NCBI GenBank assembly: GCA_020310875.1 | Contig: CM035422.1 | Coordinates: 57,374,406-57,438,405, forward strand | Source of the DNA: Ceratopteris richardii | Lineage: Eukaryota > Streptophyta > Polypodiopsida > Polypodiales > Pteridaceae | Length of the DNA stretch: 64,000 nt | Reading direction: 5' to 3' | Shown here: positions 11,996-21,817 of the stretch, piece by piece | How the letters are laid out: the number at the start of each line of letters is the position of its first letter | Position numbering within the stretch: position 1 is the stretch's first letter | The notes under the pieces: model-generated | Databases searched by the model: none | Seen by the model: only the letters and a program-made list of their open reading frames with translations | What the model was told of the DNA's origin: nothing | Translations under genes and position numbers: made by a program

Positions 11996-13138
11996 GAGAG
12001 CAGCCAGCACAATAAAAAATTGGAAACATTCCTCTTAATGGAGTGTCATACAAAGTTTTGTCTCGCTAAAATTCATAAAATTTATAATTTATATCAACCA
12101 ATGGAGCAATCACCTTAACACTGATTGGATGTCATCTCGATTTTTCAGGAATGTGTAGACAATGACCCTGAGATTATAAAACTCTGATTTTTCTGCAATT
12201 AATAAACCAAATGACTTGAAAATTTGTAGACATAAACTAGAACTTATACCTTTCAAATGAATTCTTAAACACTAGATTTGGATCTATGTAGAGGGAGCAA
12301 AAATCTTTACAAATTGACCGAGTCTGAGGAAGAAGCAATAGAGAATAGAAGTGGCACCAAACAATGATCAAAGAGTATATGTATTGCTTCAAATGAGCAC
12401 TCTGCTTAATGTATAAATGTTTTGCAGTATTTATGTAGACTCTTGAGGATATGAACACCAATTTTCTTCATGAACTTGAATTCAAAATTCGGCAGTATTG
12501 GTAGTTTAGATTGATTGGAGTCTTTTCATACAATCTAGGAAAAGACAAAGTTGAAGTCATATCTACTTCTTGATTGATTTATTGAGAATAAATCTCAAAA
12601 AAATCTAACTCGTGGCTTTTAGGCCTTTTAATCTCTCCTTTTACAAATTTAAATACCTTGAACCCTACAAGAAATTATCATAAGTGATCAAACAATTAAT
12701 ATAAAGAAATAATGTGCACATAAGTGCTATTCTTCAAGGTGCATATATGGCACCATCGAAATGATGGATTTGATGTAGAGCATATCCACCTCAATAATAA
12801 TGCAAGCTTGATGTTCCAAAAAGAAATAAGTTTAACAAGCCTGGGGGGTCACCCCAACATTTCAAGAACAAGATGAAGTGCAGACACAATCAACTTCAAA
12901 CATTCATATCTTGAGATCTAGTGGTACAATGAAAATGAAACTTGATATATAGGTACGTCAAAATCCTTTATAATGGATACAAGTAGAATCATATTACCTG
13001 GGTAATCACACATAGAGAAATTGATCAAAGAAGTTCACTTGTACCTCAAGGTATTGTAGCAACACACAAAAAATGGCTACTCAAAGTAAATGAATCAAAA
13101 TGTGTATGATATTGAACATATGAAACATGGGGGATATG
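11996..13138. other. Unassigned AT-rich region; first part may be CoG LTR
   Basis: About 1.1 kb with no coding signal. Because CoC-1 is bounded by GAGAG copies, the sequence from 11996 continues that before 6870, so its first part is probably the outer CoG 5' LTR. Its end was not found. From about 12830 to 13138 it resembles, loosely, 50360-50660, suggesting an old shared non-coding repeat. Nothing else is recognised. Confidence 0.5.
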
Positions 13139-14118
13139 TGATGGAGAGTGTTAATCTCCAAAAGACAAGCTATCCTTGATGTTAGAACACTTCTATATCA
13201 AGAATAACTCAAAAACTCCAACCAATTTGGAAGACAAGTGCCAAACTATCAAGACTTTAGCTAACTGTGAAGAAAGTCACTACATAGAAAAGTCTGTTGC
13301 ACATAACTCACTTATTGACTGATAAAATGTGTAAAGTTTCTCATGAAACTTTGTATAAGGTGTCATCTAAAGGTTGCACATCCTCTCCAAGTTAAAACAT
13401 CTCTAATGACTTAGTAGATCTTGAGAAATGATCCAAACAATCAACCTATGTCTGAAAATGTCCTCCTGTATTGTCGACTTTGACACTTGCAACTTCTAAT
13501 ACATGCTTCTCCCAAAGTAGAACCCGTTTAATCAAATGCTATTAGACATAGATGGCTTGCCTTCCAACTTAGATTTTGACTCCTCATTTGTGCAAAACTT
13601 TACACTGTGCACGGAGTACTGATCAATACTTTGACCATCGAGATTGCACCTCTTTAAAAAGACACTCATCACTTCTTCACATACAATTAGGCTCTCAAAT
13701 CTTAACCATAGAAGAATTAACTATGGAGTTAGACATCTACAAAAGGATTCCTAAAATGATCAAGCACAGAAGGAGGACTCAACAAATTATTGGGTGCAAC
13801 TTTTTCATTTTTCTCAAAAAATTTACATCTGAATGATTAGAGATGTTCACTTCACTTCTAAAGTGTCTAATAGCTCTCTCAACTTCTAACTCATCATCTC
13901 TCTTTTATGCTTCGACTTTTCTACTTGTATATATAGGTGCTATGTACAAGCTCGTGACCATTACAAAAGTATAAGCATGTTTAATGTACATATATATATA
14001 CAAGCCTTTATTCTCTGATTATGCTCTAACTCCAATCTTCATGTATTGATCTTTGCTTCTTCTTTTTACCTTCAAATCTTTGTCCAACACATCAATTGAT
14101 GGTTTTCATGCACCGACA
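13139..14118 (-). repeat. CoD-1 3' LTR
   Basis: About 980 bp. On the plus strand it runs from TGATGGAGAG to GCACCGACA, next to a polypurine tract. It matches 39261-39714 in its first half and 39715-40735 throughout. A minus-strand TATA-like TATATATA lies near 13926-13936. Confidence 0.9.
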
Positions 14119-14129
14119 GCTCCCCCTCA
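14119..14129 (-). other. CoD-1 polypurine tract
   Basis: The reverse complement reads TTGAGGGGGAGC, directly before the 3' LTR. The same tract, GAGGGGGAGC, borders the CoD-2 LTR at 40736-40745. Confidence 0.85.
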
Positions 14130-14183
14130 ATCATCAATTGAGGTTTTCTCCATCTTCTTTATACCTACCATGTCTTTGAATCT

Positions 14184-16486
14184 CTATAGCTTTGGTCCAT
14201 CCAAGCTTTTGGTTAGCATATCTGCAATCTGATCTTTTGTTGAAGTATGTATGACTTCAATCTCCTTATAAATCACCTTCTCTCTCAGAAAATGATATTG
14301 AATCTCAATATGTTTGGTCCTGGCATTAAAAATAGGGTTAGCAGCTAGATACAATGAGCTCATGTTATCTCCATGAATAGTGGGTGTACTATGAGTGATG
14401 TCAAAACTCTTCATAAGAGTCTTTAACCATATGACCTCCTTTGCAGCTTCTACCATACCTTTGTATTCTACTTCTGTAGATGATAAAGCAATTGTATGTT
14501 GCTTCTTAGAGCACCAAGAGATTAGCTTATCTCCACATAACACAAGTATCCATATGTTGATCTCCTATCATCAAGATTACCTGCCCAATCTATATCACTA
14601 TATATATTGATGTTTGTATCTGATGTAAAACCATAATACAAACCTTCCTTAAGTGTATCCTTAATGTACCTCAACACTCTTTGTCCTGCAACCCAATGTT
14701 CTTTCCTAGGACAATGCATAAATTGAGACAACACTCCAACTGCATATGACAAATCAGGCCTAAATAATGTATTATAGATTAGACTACCAACCAAACTTTG
14801 ATAGATTTTCATATCTTTGAATTGTTCTCCTCCATATCTGCTCAATTTGTGATTCACCTCCATTGGAGTAGGTGCCATCCTACAAGCTTCCATTTTAAAC
14901 TTGATTAATAAGTGCTTCAAATACCTTTCTTGAGTTACATATACTCCATGTTGAGTATATGAGACTTCCATGCCCAAGAAATATGACAAGTCTCCCAAGT
15001 CATTGATCTTAAACTCTTTCTCCATTTGCTTCTTGAGACTTTGTATGCCCTTCTCATCTATACTTGTAAGAATTATGTCATCAACATATATGCACATGTA
15101 AATGAACCCATCATCACTTGCTTTGACAAGCAAGCTACTATCTGCTTTAGATACTTGGAAACCGAGTTCCTTTAAGAGCTTAACAAGTCTATAGTTACAT
15201 GCCCTTGAGGACTGTTTCAAACCATACAAAGCTCTCTTGAGCTTACATACATATTCTAAATACCTTTTATCTCTGAACCCTTGTGGTTGCTCCATGAAAA
15301 CATCATCTGAAATATAACCATTAAGAAAAATATTCTTCACATCTAATTGACATAATCTCCAACCTTTACATGCAGCAATGGCTATGAGTGTCCTGATGGT
15401 TGTCATCTTTGCCACAGGACTATAGGTCTCATCATAATCTATACCATATGTCTGAGCATACCCTTTCACAACAAGTCTAGCTTTATATCTAGACACACTT
15501 CCATCTACATTCCTCTTTGTCTTGTAGACCCGCTTGCATCCAATTATCTTCTCACTATTTGGTTTAGGAACCAAATCCCATGTCTCACTCTCCATCAATG
15601 CATCATACTCTTCTTGCATAGCTTTCTCCCAATTTTCCTTACCTTTTGCCTCTTCATATGTAGAAGGGACTTCATCTGCTTTCACCATGTAAGCATAGTC
15701 TTTAGTAGTCAAAAAAGAAATGTCATAGCTATACCTTGTAGGTTTCCATTTGTGTCTTGATGACCTTTTGAGTTCTCCACTTCTTGAAGTTTTTGGTTCA
15801 TCACATTCTGGATCAAACCTTGGCACTTCTTCAACTTCAACTTGTACTTCATTGTTCTCTTCTTCATCAAATATCTGAACCTTTGATTTACCTTTCTTCT
15901 AATTCAAAACTTCTTCATCACCTGCATGATTATTGATTGTTCCTGCATACCAAGTACCTTGCTCATCAAATGTAACATCCTTTCATACAAGGAATTGTTT
16001 TGTGGATGGACTCCACAACCTATAACCCATCTGTTTATCATCATATCCAATGACCACATACTTTTCAGCTTTAGGTTCCAATTTATGCCTCAACTAAGAT
16101 GGCACATATGCATAAGCCAAACATCCAAACACTTTGCAATGATCTAAGGTAGGTCTCTTACCCCACCAAGCTTCATATGGTGTCATACCTTGCAAAGCTT
16201 TACATGGTAACATATTAACCAAGTATGTGGTTGTATTTACAGCCTCAACCCACAAATAGTTTGGACAATTTTTCTCCTTCATCATTGATCTTGCAAACTC
16301 AACAAGAGTTCTATTTCTCCTTTCTGTTACACCATTTTTTGAGGAGAGTACCTGCAAGTAACTTCCCTTTTTATACCTGTATTCCATAAGTAATCACTAA
16401 ACTCATTAGAGAAATACTCTCTCCCTCCATCTGACCTTAATCTCTTCAACTTTTGACCTCTGATTCTTTCTGCATACACATGATAA
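14184..16486 (-). pseudogene. CoD-1 pol, 3' part (integrase end, RT, RNase H)
   Basis: On the minus strand, the integrase end (about 16387-16094) shows NGVTERRNRTLVEFARSM and a QGMTPYEAWWGKRP block. A linker follows, then RT (about 15700-14650) with ARLVVKGYAQTYGIDYDETYSPV, WRLCQLDVKN and CIYVDDIILTS. RNase H (14543-14184) shows ISWCSKKQHTIALSSTEVEYK, TKHIEIQYHFLREK and the terminal LTKSLDGPKL. This is a typical copia 3' pol. The RT part is well preserved; the whole has a few breaks. CoD-2 has the same LTKSLDGPKL end near 40800. Confidence 0.92.
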
Positions 16487-17109
16487 TGTTAAACGCGGGT
16501 TTAGCCGTCAGAGACGCGTTTAAACATCTATTCAGGTTCTTGGGAGTGAAAGGGGTCTGTTAAACAGAGGCCCTATACTTGATTTTCCCAAATCAACTCA
16601 ACTCACTCACAAGACAGTTCGTCCAAACAACTCTGCTAATACAACTTACTAATAGAAAACTCTGGTTCTTCCTTGCCAGACTTACTCAGATGACAGTTCA
16701 CTCACAGAGTACCGACTCATTACATAGATTAAGACTCTTTCACTAATCGATGCATAAGGTAAACATTACCGTACACAGACTCACAGTAATACACTCGGCG
16801 AAACAGTAATTCAACACTTAACTTACTCTGAATATTATCACAACACAATCTTTACCGAACAAGTACTGATAAACAACAAGACAGAGATGAGAACAGAATA
16901 CTCAGAGTTACTCAAACGTGCACCACAGCAACGTTACAGATCAATGACCCAGACAGACAGTCTGGTGATACCACTGATCGTCACTGACATTGTCTTTTTC
17001 ATTGATTTATATAAAGGTTACAATCATCAATCAAGGTTGCAACATCTATGCAACGACCTTTCGGTTCGTTAAGAGTCAGATTTTACAAATGCCCATCCGG
17101 CGGCTTACA
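16487..17109 (-). repeat. GyA-2 3' LTR
   Basis: 623 bp, plus-strand ends TGTTAAAC and GGCTTACA. The part 16558-17109 matches 36723-37274. A second TGTTAAAC lies inside at 16558. A minus-strand TATA-like sequence (TTTATATAAAT) is at about 17005-17015. Confidence 0.88.
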
Positions 17110-17156
17110 CTCTGGCACGCACGGTGGACTTGAACCCGCAGGTTTACAAAAAAATC

Positions 17157-19337
17157 TTACAGCTCGTCAACTATACCTTCTAAATACATAGATCTTGCTA
17201 ATCTAAAATTCCGAGCAATTTTCTTCTTCAATGATTCTATCATCTGCTTCAAAATGTCTGGTTCTACAAGCTGGGCATATGTGTGTACTGAACTTAAAGA
17301 AATAACCTGAGTCATCAAAACTTCTGCTTGTGTCTGCAGAAAAGCTTCTTGTAAATAAAACTCATTTGACAGAGTTGCATCCCTGGTAACCTTCATGTCC
17401 GCAATTTGCTTATCGATCTTGGAGAGTCGTTCTTTCTGTGTATCCAATTGATACTCTCTTCTTTCTATCTTCTGATTCTGAAATTGGATTGTTCGATAAA
17501 AAGCATCACGCTCTCTTCTGATCCCTGCTATCTCTTTCTGTAATTGAGCTTCCATGGTCAATTTGCGTTTAAGAATACTGTTTACTTCAAATAAATCAGA
17601 CTTGTTTCTGTGGAGTTCTTCATTAGTTTTCTTAACCAAATCTGCCATCTCTTGTTCTTTTTGTACTGCTTCATTCAGTTGTGCTCTAGTTTCTTCTAAA
17701 AGATTGCCCAGAGCTATACGTGCATCTTCTTTATCTTAGGCTAATTGTTTCAGCTGTGTGATTTCGGCATCTGCAACACTTAACAAGTCATCTTTTTCTT
17801 TAACCTCAGCTAGTGCAACATCTCGTTGATTGATTATAGTGTCTTGTTCTGCAAGTCTGGCCTGGAGCTGAGTAATCTGGTAGTGCAGCTGATGATTTTT
17901 TGTTTTGACTGCATCTATCTCTTCCTATAGAGGAGTGATGTCTGCTTCTAGGACATCAACCTTATGTTGTAATTCATCCCGGATGTTATCAATGACTTCT
18001 TTCATCTGTACTGGTAATTGCTGCGATAGCTGAATCAGCAATTGACCCATGGTTGCAAGCTCAAAAATCATGGGAATCGAAGGAAGTGGAAGATGAGGAC
18101 GAGGTTGAGATGATGAGGCTGTCAGAAGTTGCTGTGAAGAGGGGGGAGAGTAATTAGGTGAGGATGATGATGAAGCGGTGGGTTTGTTGGGGACAATGGG
18201 TGGAATAGGTATAATGGGTTCAGTTGGATGGTTGGGTGGAGAAGTGAGAAGAACAGTGTCAGATTGTAGTACCTTTTCGGTGGTTTGTCGCTCGGTGTCT
18301 CCAGGATTGACAACTGCAAACTCCACTGCCTTAATCAGTTCGTCGAAAATATCTTTAATAATATGTTGCCCATCTTCATTCTTTTCCTGTTCGGATTGTT
18401 GCTGTGATTCGTCCTTGGAAGAGATGTCTTTATCCTGTTCATCTTGCTGGTCCTGAGATGACTGTGCTGAAGAATCCTTGTGCATGGATGTTGCTGTGTC
18501 ATGGAAAGTCTCATCTTCATTCCCTTCCTCTTCATTATTACCTGCTTTATCATCTGCGGCTGAACCCTGTACCTGACTATCTGATGAACTAATTCTGATT
18601 CTTTTCCGACGGAGGAGGTGGAAAATCTCTTCGTCATCCTCTTCATCATCTTCCAATATCTGTGCAGACTCTTCATGGTGCAGAACGGGTCCTCGGGGTG
18701 GTGGTTGTGCTGCTTGGATGACTGGAAATAGGAAACTGAGAATATGTGGTAACCTTGATCGTGGCATATCTCCCTTGTTGACCTGATTGATGATTGAAAC
18801 GCATTCTCTGTGAATGCGGCAGAAAAAGTATGAGGCAAAGTTTACAGGCTCTCGAGCAGCTAGATCTATTGCTGAGTAGAAAGGATGCGAAATGCCATAT
18901 GTGCATTTCTGCAGGTTTAAGATAGCTACTAGGAATTGCAGGGCTGATCTTTCAGGCTCGGGGTGACAAAGGATAGCGTATTCGTTAGAAGAGTGCCTAG
19001 GGAATAATTGGTTCATTGTGGCTATCGGCAGATTAGGGCCATTCTCCCGACCTTGCGTAGAGAGGCGGAATGCATCAGCAAAAGTCTGCAAAGTTATTAC
19101 GGTACGAGATGGTAAGGAGGTGATTGCCCAACTCTGCTCCGTAGCAGGTGTGGCAGCGATGGCGGCGATGATTTGGGCATAGAATGGGTGACAATCCACT
19201 GAATGCCAAGGCAGTTCAGCGAAATTGGCCAACCCACGATTTTGCAAGAACTCACCTACATTTGCGGGGAGTCCATCATGGAACGCAGCAAAGTTTGCTA
19301 ACGCTTCCATGTTGCGCACACACAAGCACACGAACAC
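17157..19337 (-). pseudogene. GyA-2 extra ORF after pol: unknown N-terminal domain plus acidic and coiled-coil regions
   Basis: Lies downstream of pol in the same orientation, where some plant gypsy elements carry an env-like or other extra ORF. From about 19310 the protein has an unrecognised, mostly hydrophobic-aromatic N-terminal domain of some 200 residues (motifs FHDGLPANVGEFLQNRGLANF, LPSRTVITLQTFADAFRLST). An acidic Ser/Asp/Glu/Gln-rich stretch follows, then a Pro/Ser-rich stretch, then heptad-like helix-forming sequence to 17157 (ERREYQLDTQKERLSKIDKQ). The N-terminal part resembles in style the plant transposon-associated domain found in Athila/Tat extra ORFs, but I cannot confirm that. 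I see no signal peptide or membrane anchor, so envelope is not supported. The whole region has a few breaks. Confidence 0.6.
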
Positions 19338-19379
19338 AATTGCACAGGGTATACAGATAGCACAATCACACAGAGCACG

Positions 19380-19988
19380 TGTTGAAGCTCAAAGTCAAGG
19401 ACAAAGCATGGAAGCACATCAAAAGGTGGACACACAAGGAAAGGGAGCAAGTAGGGAGCTCCAAGAAGTGTATGTCAAATTTTCAGAAGAATCCCCTACA
19501 AAAATAGTGATTTTCATCACTAAAAACCATTGTAAATACCATTATCTATTTTTAGTAACTCCATTTTGTTCAAGCCGAGGAGTCCTCGAGCTTGAGGAGT
19601 ATTAGAAGTACCATCGTACCAATTTTCATAATTTTTAGACTTCGTTTGAGCCCTCAAATAAGCCCTGGAACCTAATTTTTAACTAGGCCGGACACTAGGT
19701 CTGGACAGGGCCAAAACTAGTCAAAAAACTATAAAAAGAGCTAGAGAGCTCATTTTTGGGGTTAGCTTGTTAGAGAATAGAACTTTTGTAATAGAACTCT
19801 TTTGCAATCTAAGCTTTCCATTGTTCCTCTCTTTGATCTTACTTTGTGCACGTGTGTGTGTATGTGTGTGCATGTTTGTGTGCTTTCACTCACGCACTTG
19901 TGCCTTCACTTGCTCGTGGTCTTCATACCGGTCCTCACGTCTCCGCGGATTGACAAGTAAAGGAGGTGGTGCTTACGCTTGAGCTACA
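19380..19988 (+). repeat. GyB-1 5' LTR
   Basis: 609 bp, TGTTGAAG to GAGCTACA, matched by 32584-33192. It holds a TATA box near 19730, a GT-rich microsatellite (about 19852-19876) and short GC-rich stretches near its end. Confidence 0.98.
19730..19736 (+). promoter_or_regulatory. GyB-1 LTR TATA box
   Basis: TATAAAA in AAACTATAAAAAGAGC. The same box is kept in the 3' LTR near 32934 and, on the minus strand, in the related GyB-2 LTR near 48481-48487. Its role as the transcription start signal is inferred. Confidence 0.65.
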
Positions 19989-19996
19989 CCAAATTT

Positions 19997-20014
19997 TGGC
20001 GCCGTTGCCGGGGA
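19997..20014 (+). other. GyB-1 primer binding site
   Basis: TGGCGCCGTTGCCGGGGA, eight bases after the LTR. This is the primer site familiar from plant Athila/Tat elements, usually assigned to tRNA-Asp. The related element GyB-2 has a diverged version, TTGGCACCATTGATAGGG, on the minus strand near 48190-48208. Confidence 0.88.
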
Positions 20015-20329
20015 GAGAGCTTCGAGGACGAGCGTGGTGATGGTAAGATCGTAGATTTGCGACGTTGGAAGGTAAAAAAACTGTCATTTCAGTTCATTTT
20101 CTGTTTTTTCCTCTTCATCTTCATCATCATCATCATCTCCACCTTCTTCCATCTTCTTCTTCATAGAAAATTCTTGTTTTTTAGTGCATTTTCACCATCT
20201 TCATGCCATTTTTCATGCATTATTGTGTGGGAAGGAGTTAGGAGAAGCAAGGGAGAGCAAGCGCTGTGTTTTTTTCATGATTTTCTGCTCATACGGAGCT
20301 CGCCATAGCCGGCGCTCAGAAATTTGAAT

Positions 20330-21560
20330 TTCCCGCCAAAAAACACGATTCTGTGATGAAAATCGCGATTCTGTGAAAATTCAAAATTTTTTGAAAAATC
20401 ACGATTTTCTATTTTCCCGCCTAAAAGTTGGCTGAAAAAAATCGCGATTCTGTGGTCATTCTCAGAATCACGATTCTGTGATTGTGCTCAAAATCGCGAT
20501 TCTCACAAATCACGATTTTCAGTCAAAAAACACGATTTTGAGAAAACACGATTCCCTACTCAAAATCGCGATTCTCAAAAAATCACGATTTTCAATAAAA
20601 AACACGATTTTGTGAAAAAAAGACGATTCTGTGTAATCACGATTTTTTGCTCAAAATCGCGATTTTCTAAAAACACGATTTTGTGCTCAACATCGCGATT
20701 TTCATGCCCAAAACACGATTCTGAGAAAATACGATTTTCAGCGGGCTCAAAATCGCGATTCTCACAAATCACGATTTTCAGCAAAAAACACGATTTTGTG
20801 AATCACGATTCTCTGAGTCAAAATCGCGATTTTCATAAACACGATTTTGTGCTCAACATCGTGATTTTCATGTCAAAAAACACGATTCTCTAAAACACGA
20901 TTCTGTGCTCAAAATCGCGATTTTCAAAAACACGATTTTGTGCTCAACATCGCGATTTTCATGCCAAAAACACGATTCTGAGAAAACACGATTTTGTGAA
21001 AAAACACGATTTTGTAAATCACGATTCTCTGAGTCAAAATCGCGATTTTCAAAAGCACGATTTTGTGCTCAACATCGCGATTTTCAAAAACACGATTTTG
21101 TGCTCAACATCGCGATTTTCATGCCAAAAACACGATTCTGAGAAAACACGATTTTGTGAAAAAACACGATTTTGTAAATCACGATTCTCTCAGTCAAAAT
21201 CGCGATTTTCAAAAACACGATTTTGTGCTCAACATCGCGATTTTCAAAAACACGATTTTGTGCTCAACATCGCGATTTTCATGCCAAAAACACGATTCTG
21301 AGAAAACACGATTTTGTGAAAAAACACGATTTTGTAAATCACGATTCTCTGAGTCAAAATCGCGATTTTCAAAAACACGATTTTGTGCTCAACATCGCGA
21401 TTTTCAAAAACACGATTTTGTGCTCAACATCGCGATTTTCAAAAACACGATTTTGTGCTCAACATCGCGATTTTCAGAAACACGATTTTGTGCTCAACAT
21501 CGCGATTTTCTGAGTTCACAAAATCGCGATTCTCTGAAACTTCACAAAATCGCGATTTTA
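20330..21560 (+). repeat. GyB-1 leader array of TCGCGA-centred palindromic repeats
   Basis: About 1.2 kb of short repeats built from three words: AAAATCGCGATTTTC (a perfect palindrome around TCGCGA), AAACACGATTTTGTG and AATCACGATTCT. I count roughly 23 TCGCGA sites. The left part is irregular. From about 20961 the array becomes higher order, with the word ATGCCAAAAACACGATTCTG recurring at 20961, 21121 and 21281, exactly 160 bp apart. Then follow several 34- to 35-bp units ending in AACATCGCGATTTTC. The array lies between primer site and gag, so it is in the 5' untranslated RNA. Frames across it stay open only because the repeats lack stops; I do not call them genes. Confidence 0.95.
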
Positions 21561-21817
21561 TCCAAAGGTCCTGTTTGCCTGTTTTGACCCCCAGGAGCCT
21601 GAATTGGCATAACTTTTTCATCCAAAGTCCATTTTTTGAGCTCTATAGCTCGTTGGAAAGGTCCTACATGACCTCAACTGTTTTTTTCAAGAATAACGCG
21701 TTGATTTTCATATAGGATAATTTGAAGTTGGGCTTCAAGTGGGACTAGGAAACCAAGGGGGCTCCAAAGAATTTTGAACCATACCAAAGGGAAAATCTGG
21801 ACTCTTGACTAAAGCTT
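21561..21817 (+). other. GyB-1 leader, unique part before gag
   Basis: About 260 bp of non-repeated leader containing CCATTTTTTGAGCTCTATAG and GGGGGCTCCAAAG. The same stretch, diverged and reversed, occurs in GyB-2 at about 47073-47220, which confirms that it belongs to the element. Confidence 0.75.

Noticed and set aside
17110-17150. tRNA-like 3' half on the minus strand with GGTTCAAGTCC next to the GyA-2 LTR
   Set aside because: The B-box match is real, but the T stem does not pair well and no A box or acceptor partner is found, so I do not call a tRNA.
18122-18906. Open frames on both strands overlapping the GyA-2 extra ORF
   Set aside because: They are shadows of the acidic and low-complexity coding sequence in other frames.
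17157-19337. Envelope gene for GyA-2
   Set aside because: No signal peptide, transmembrane anchor or cleavage motif is visible; position alone is not enough.
20330-21560. Resemblance to a CRISPR array
   Set aside because: Units are tandem and variable with no distinct unique spacers, there are no cas genes, and the setting is a plant retroelement.
20575-21715. Long overlapping open frames on both strands rich in Phe, Ser, Arg and Lys
   Set aside because: They are translations of the short repeats, which lack stops in several frames. The 160-bp period shifts the frame each time, so no protein is conserved.
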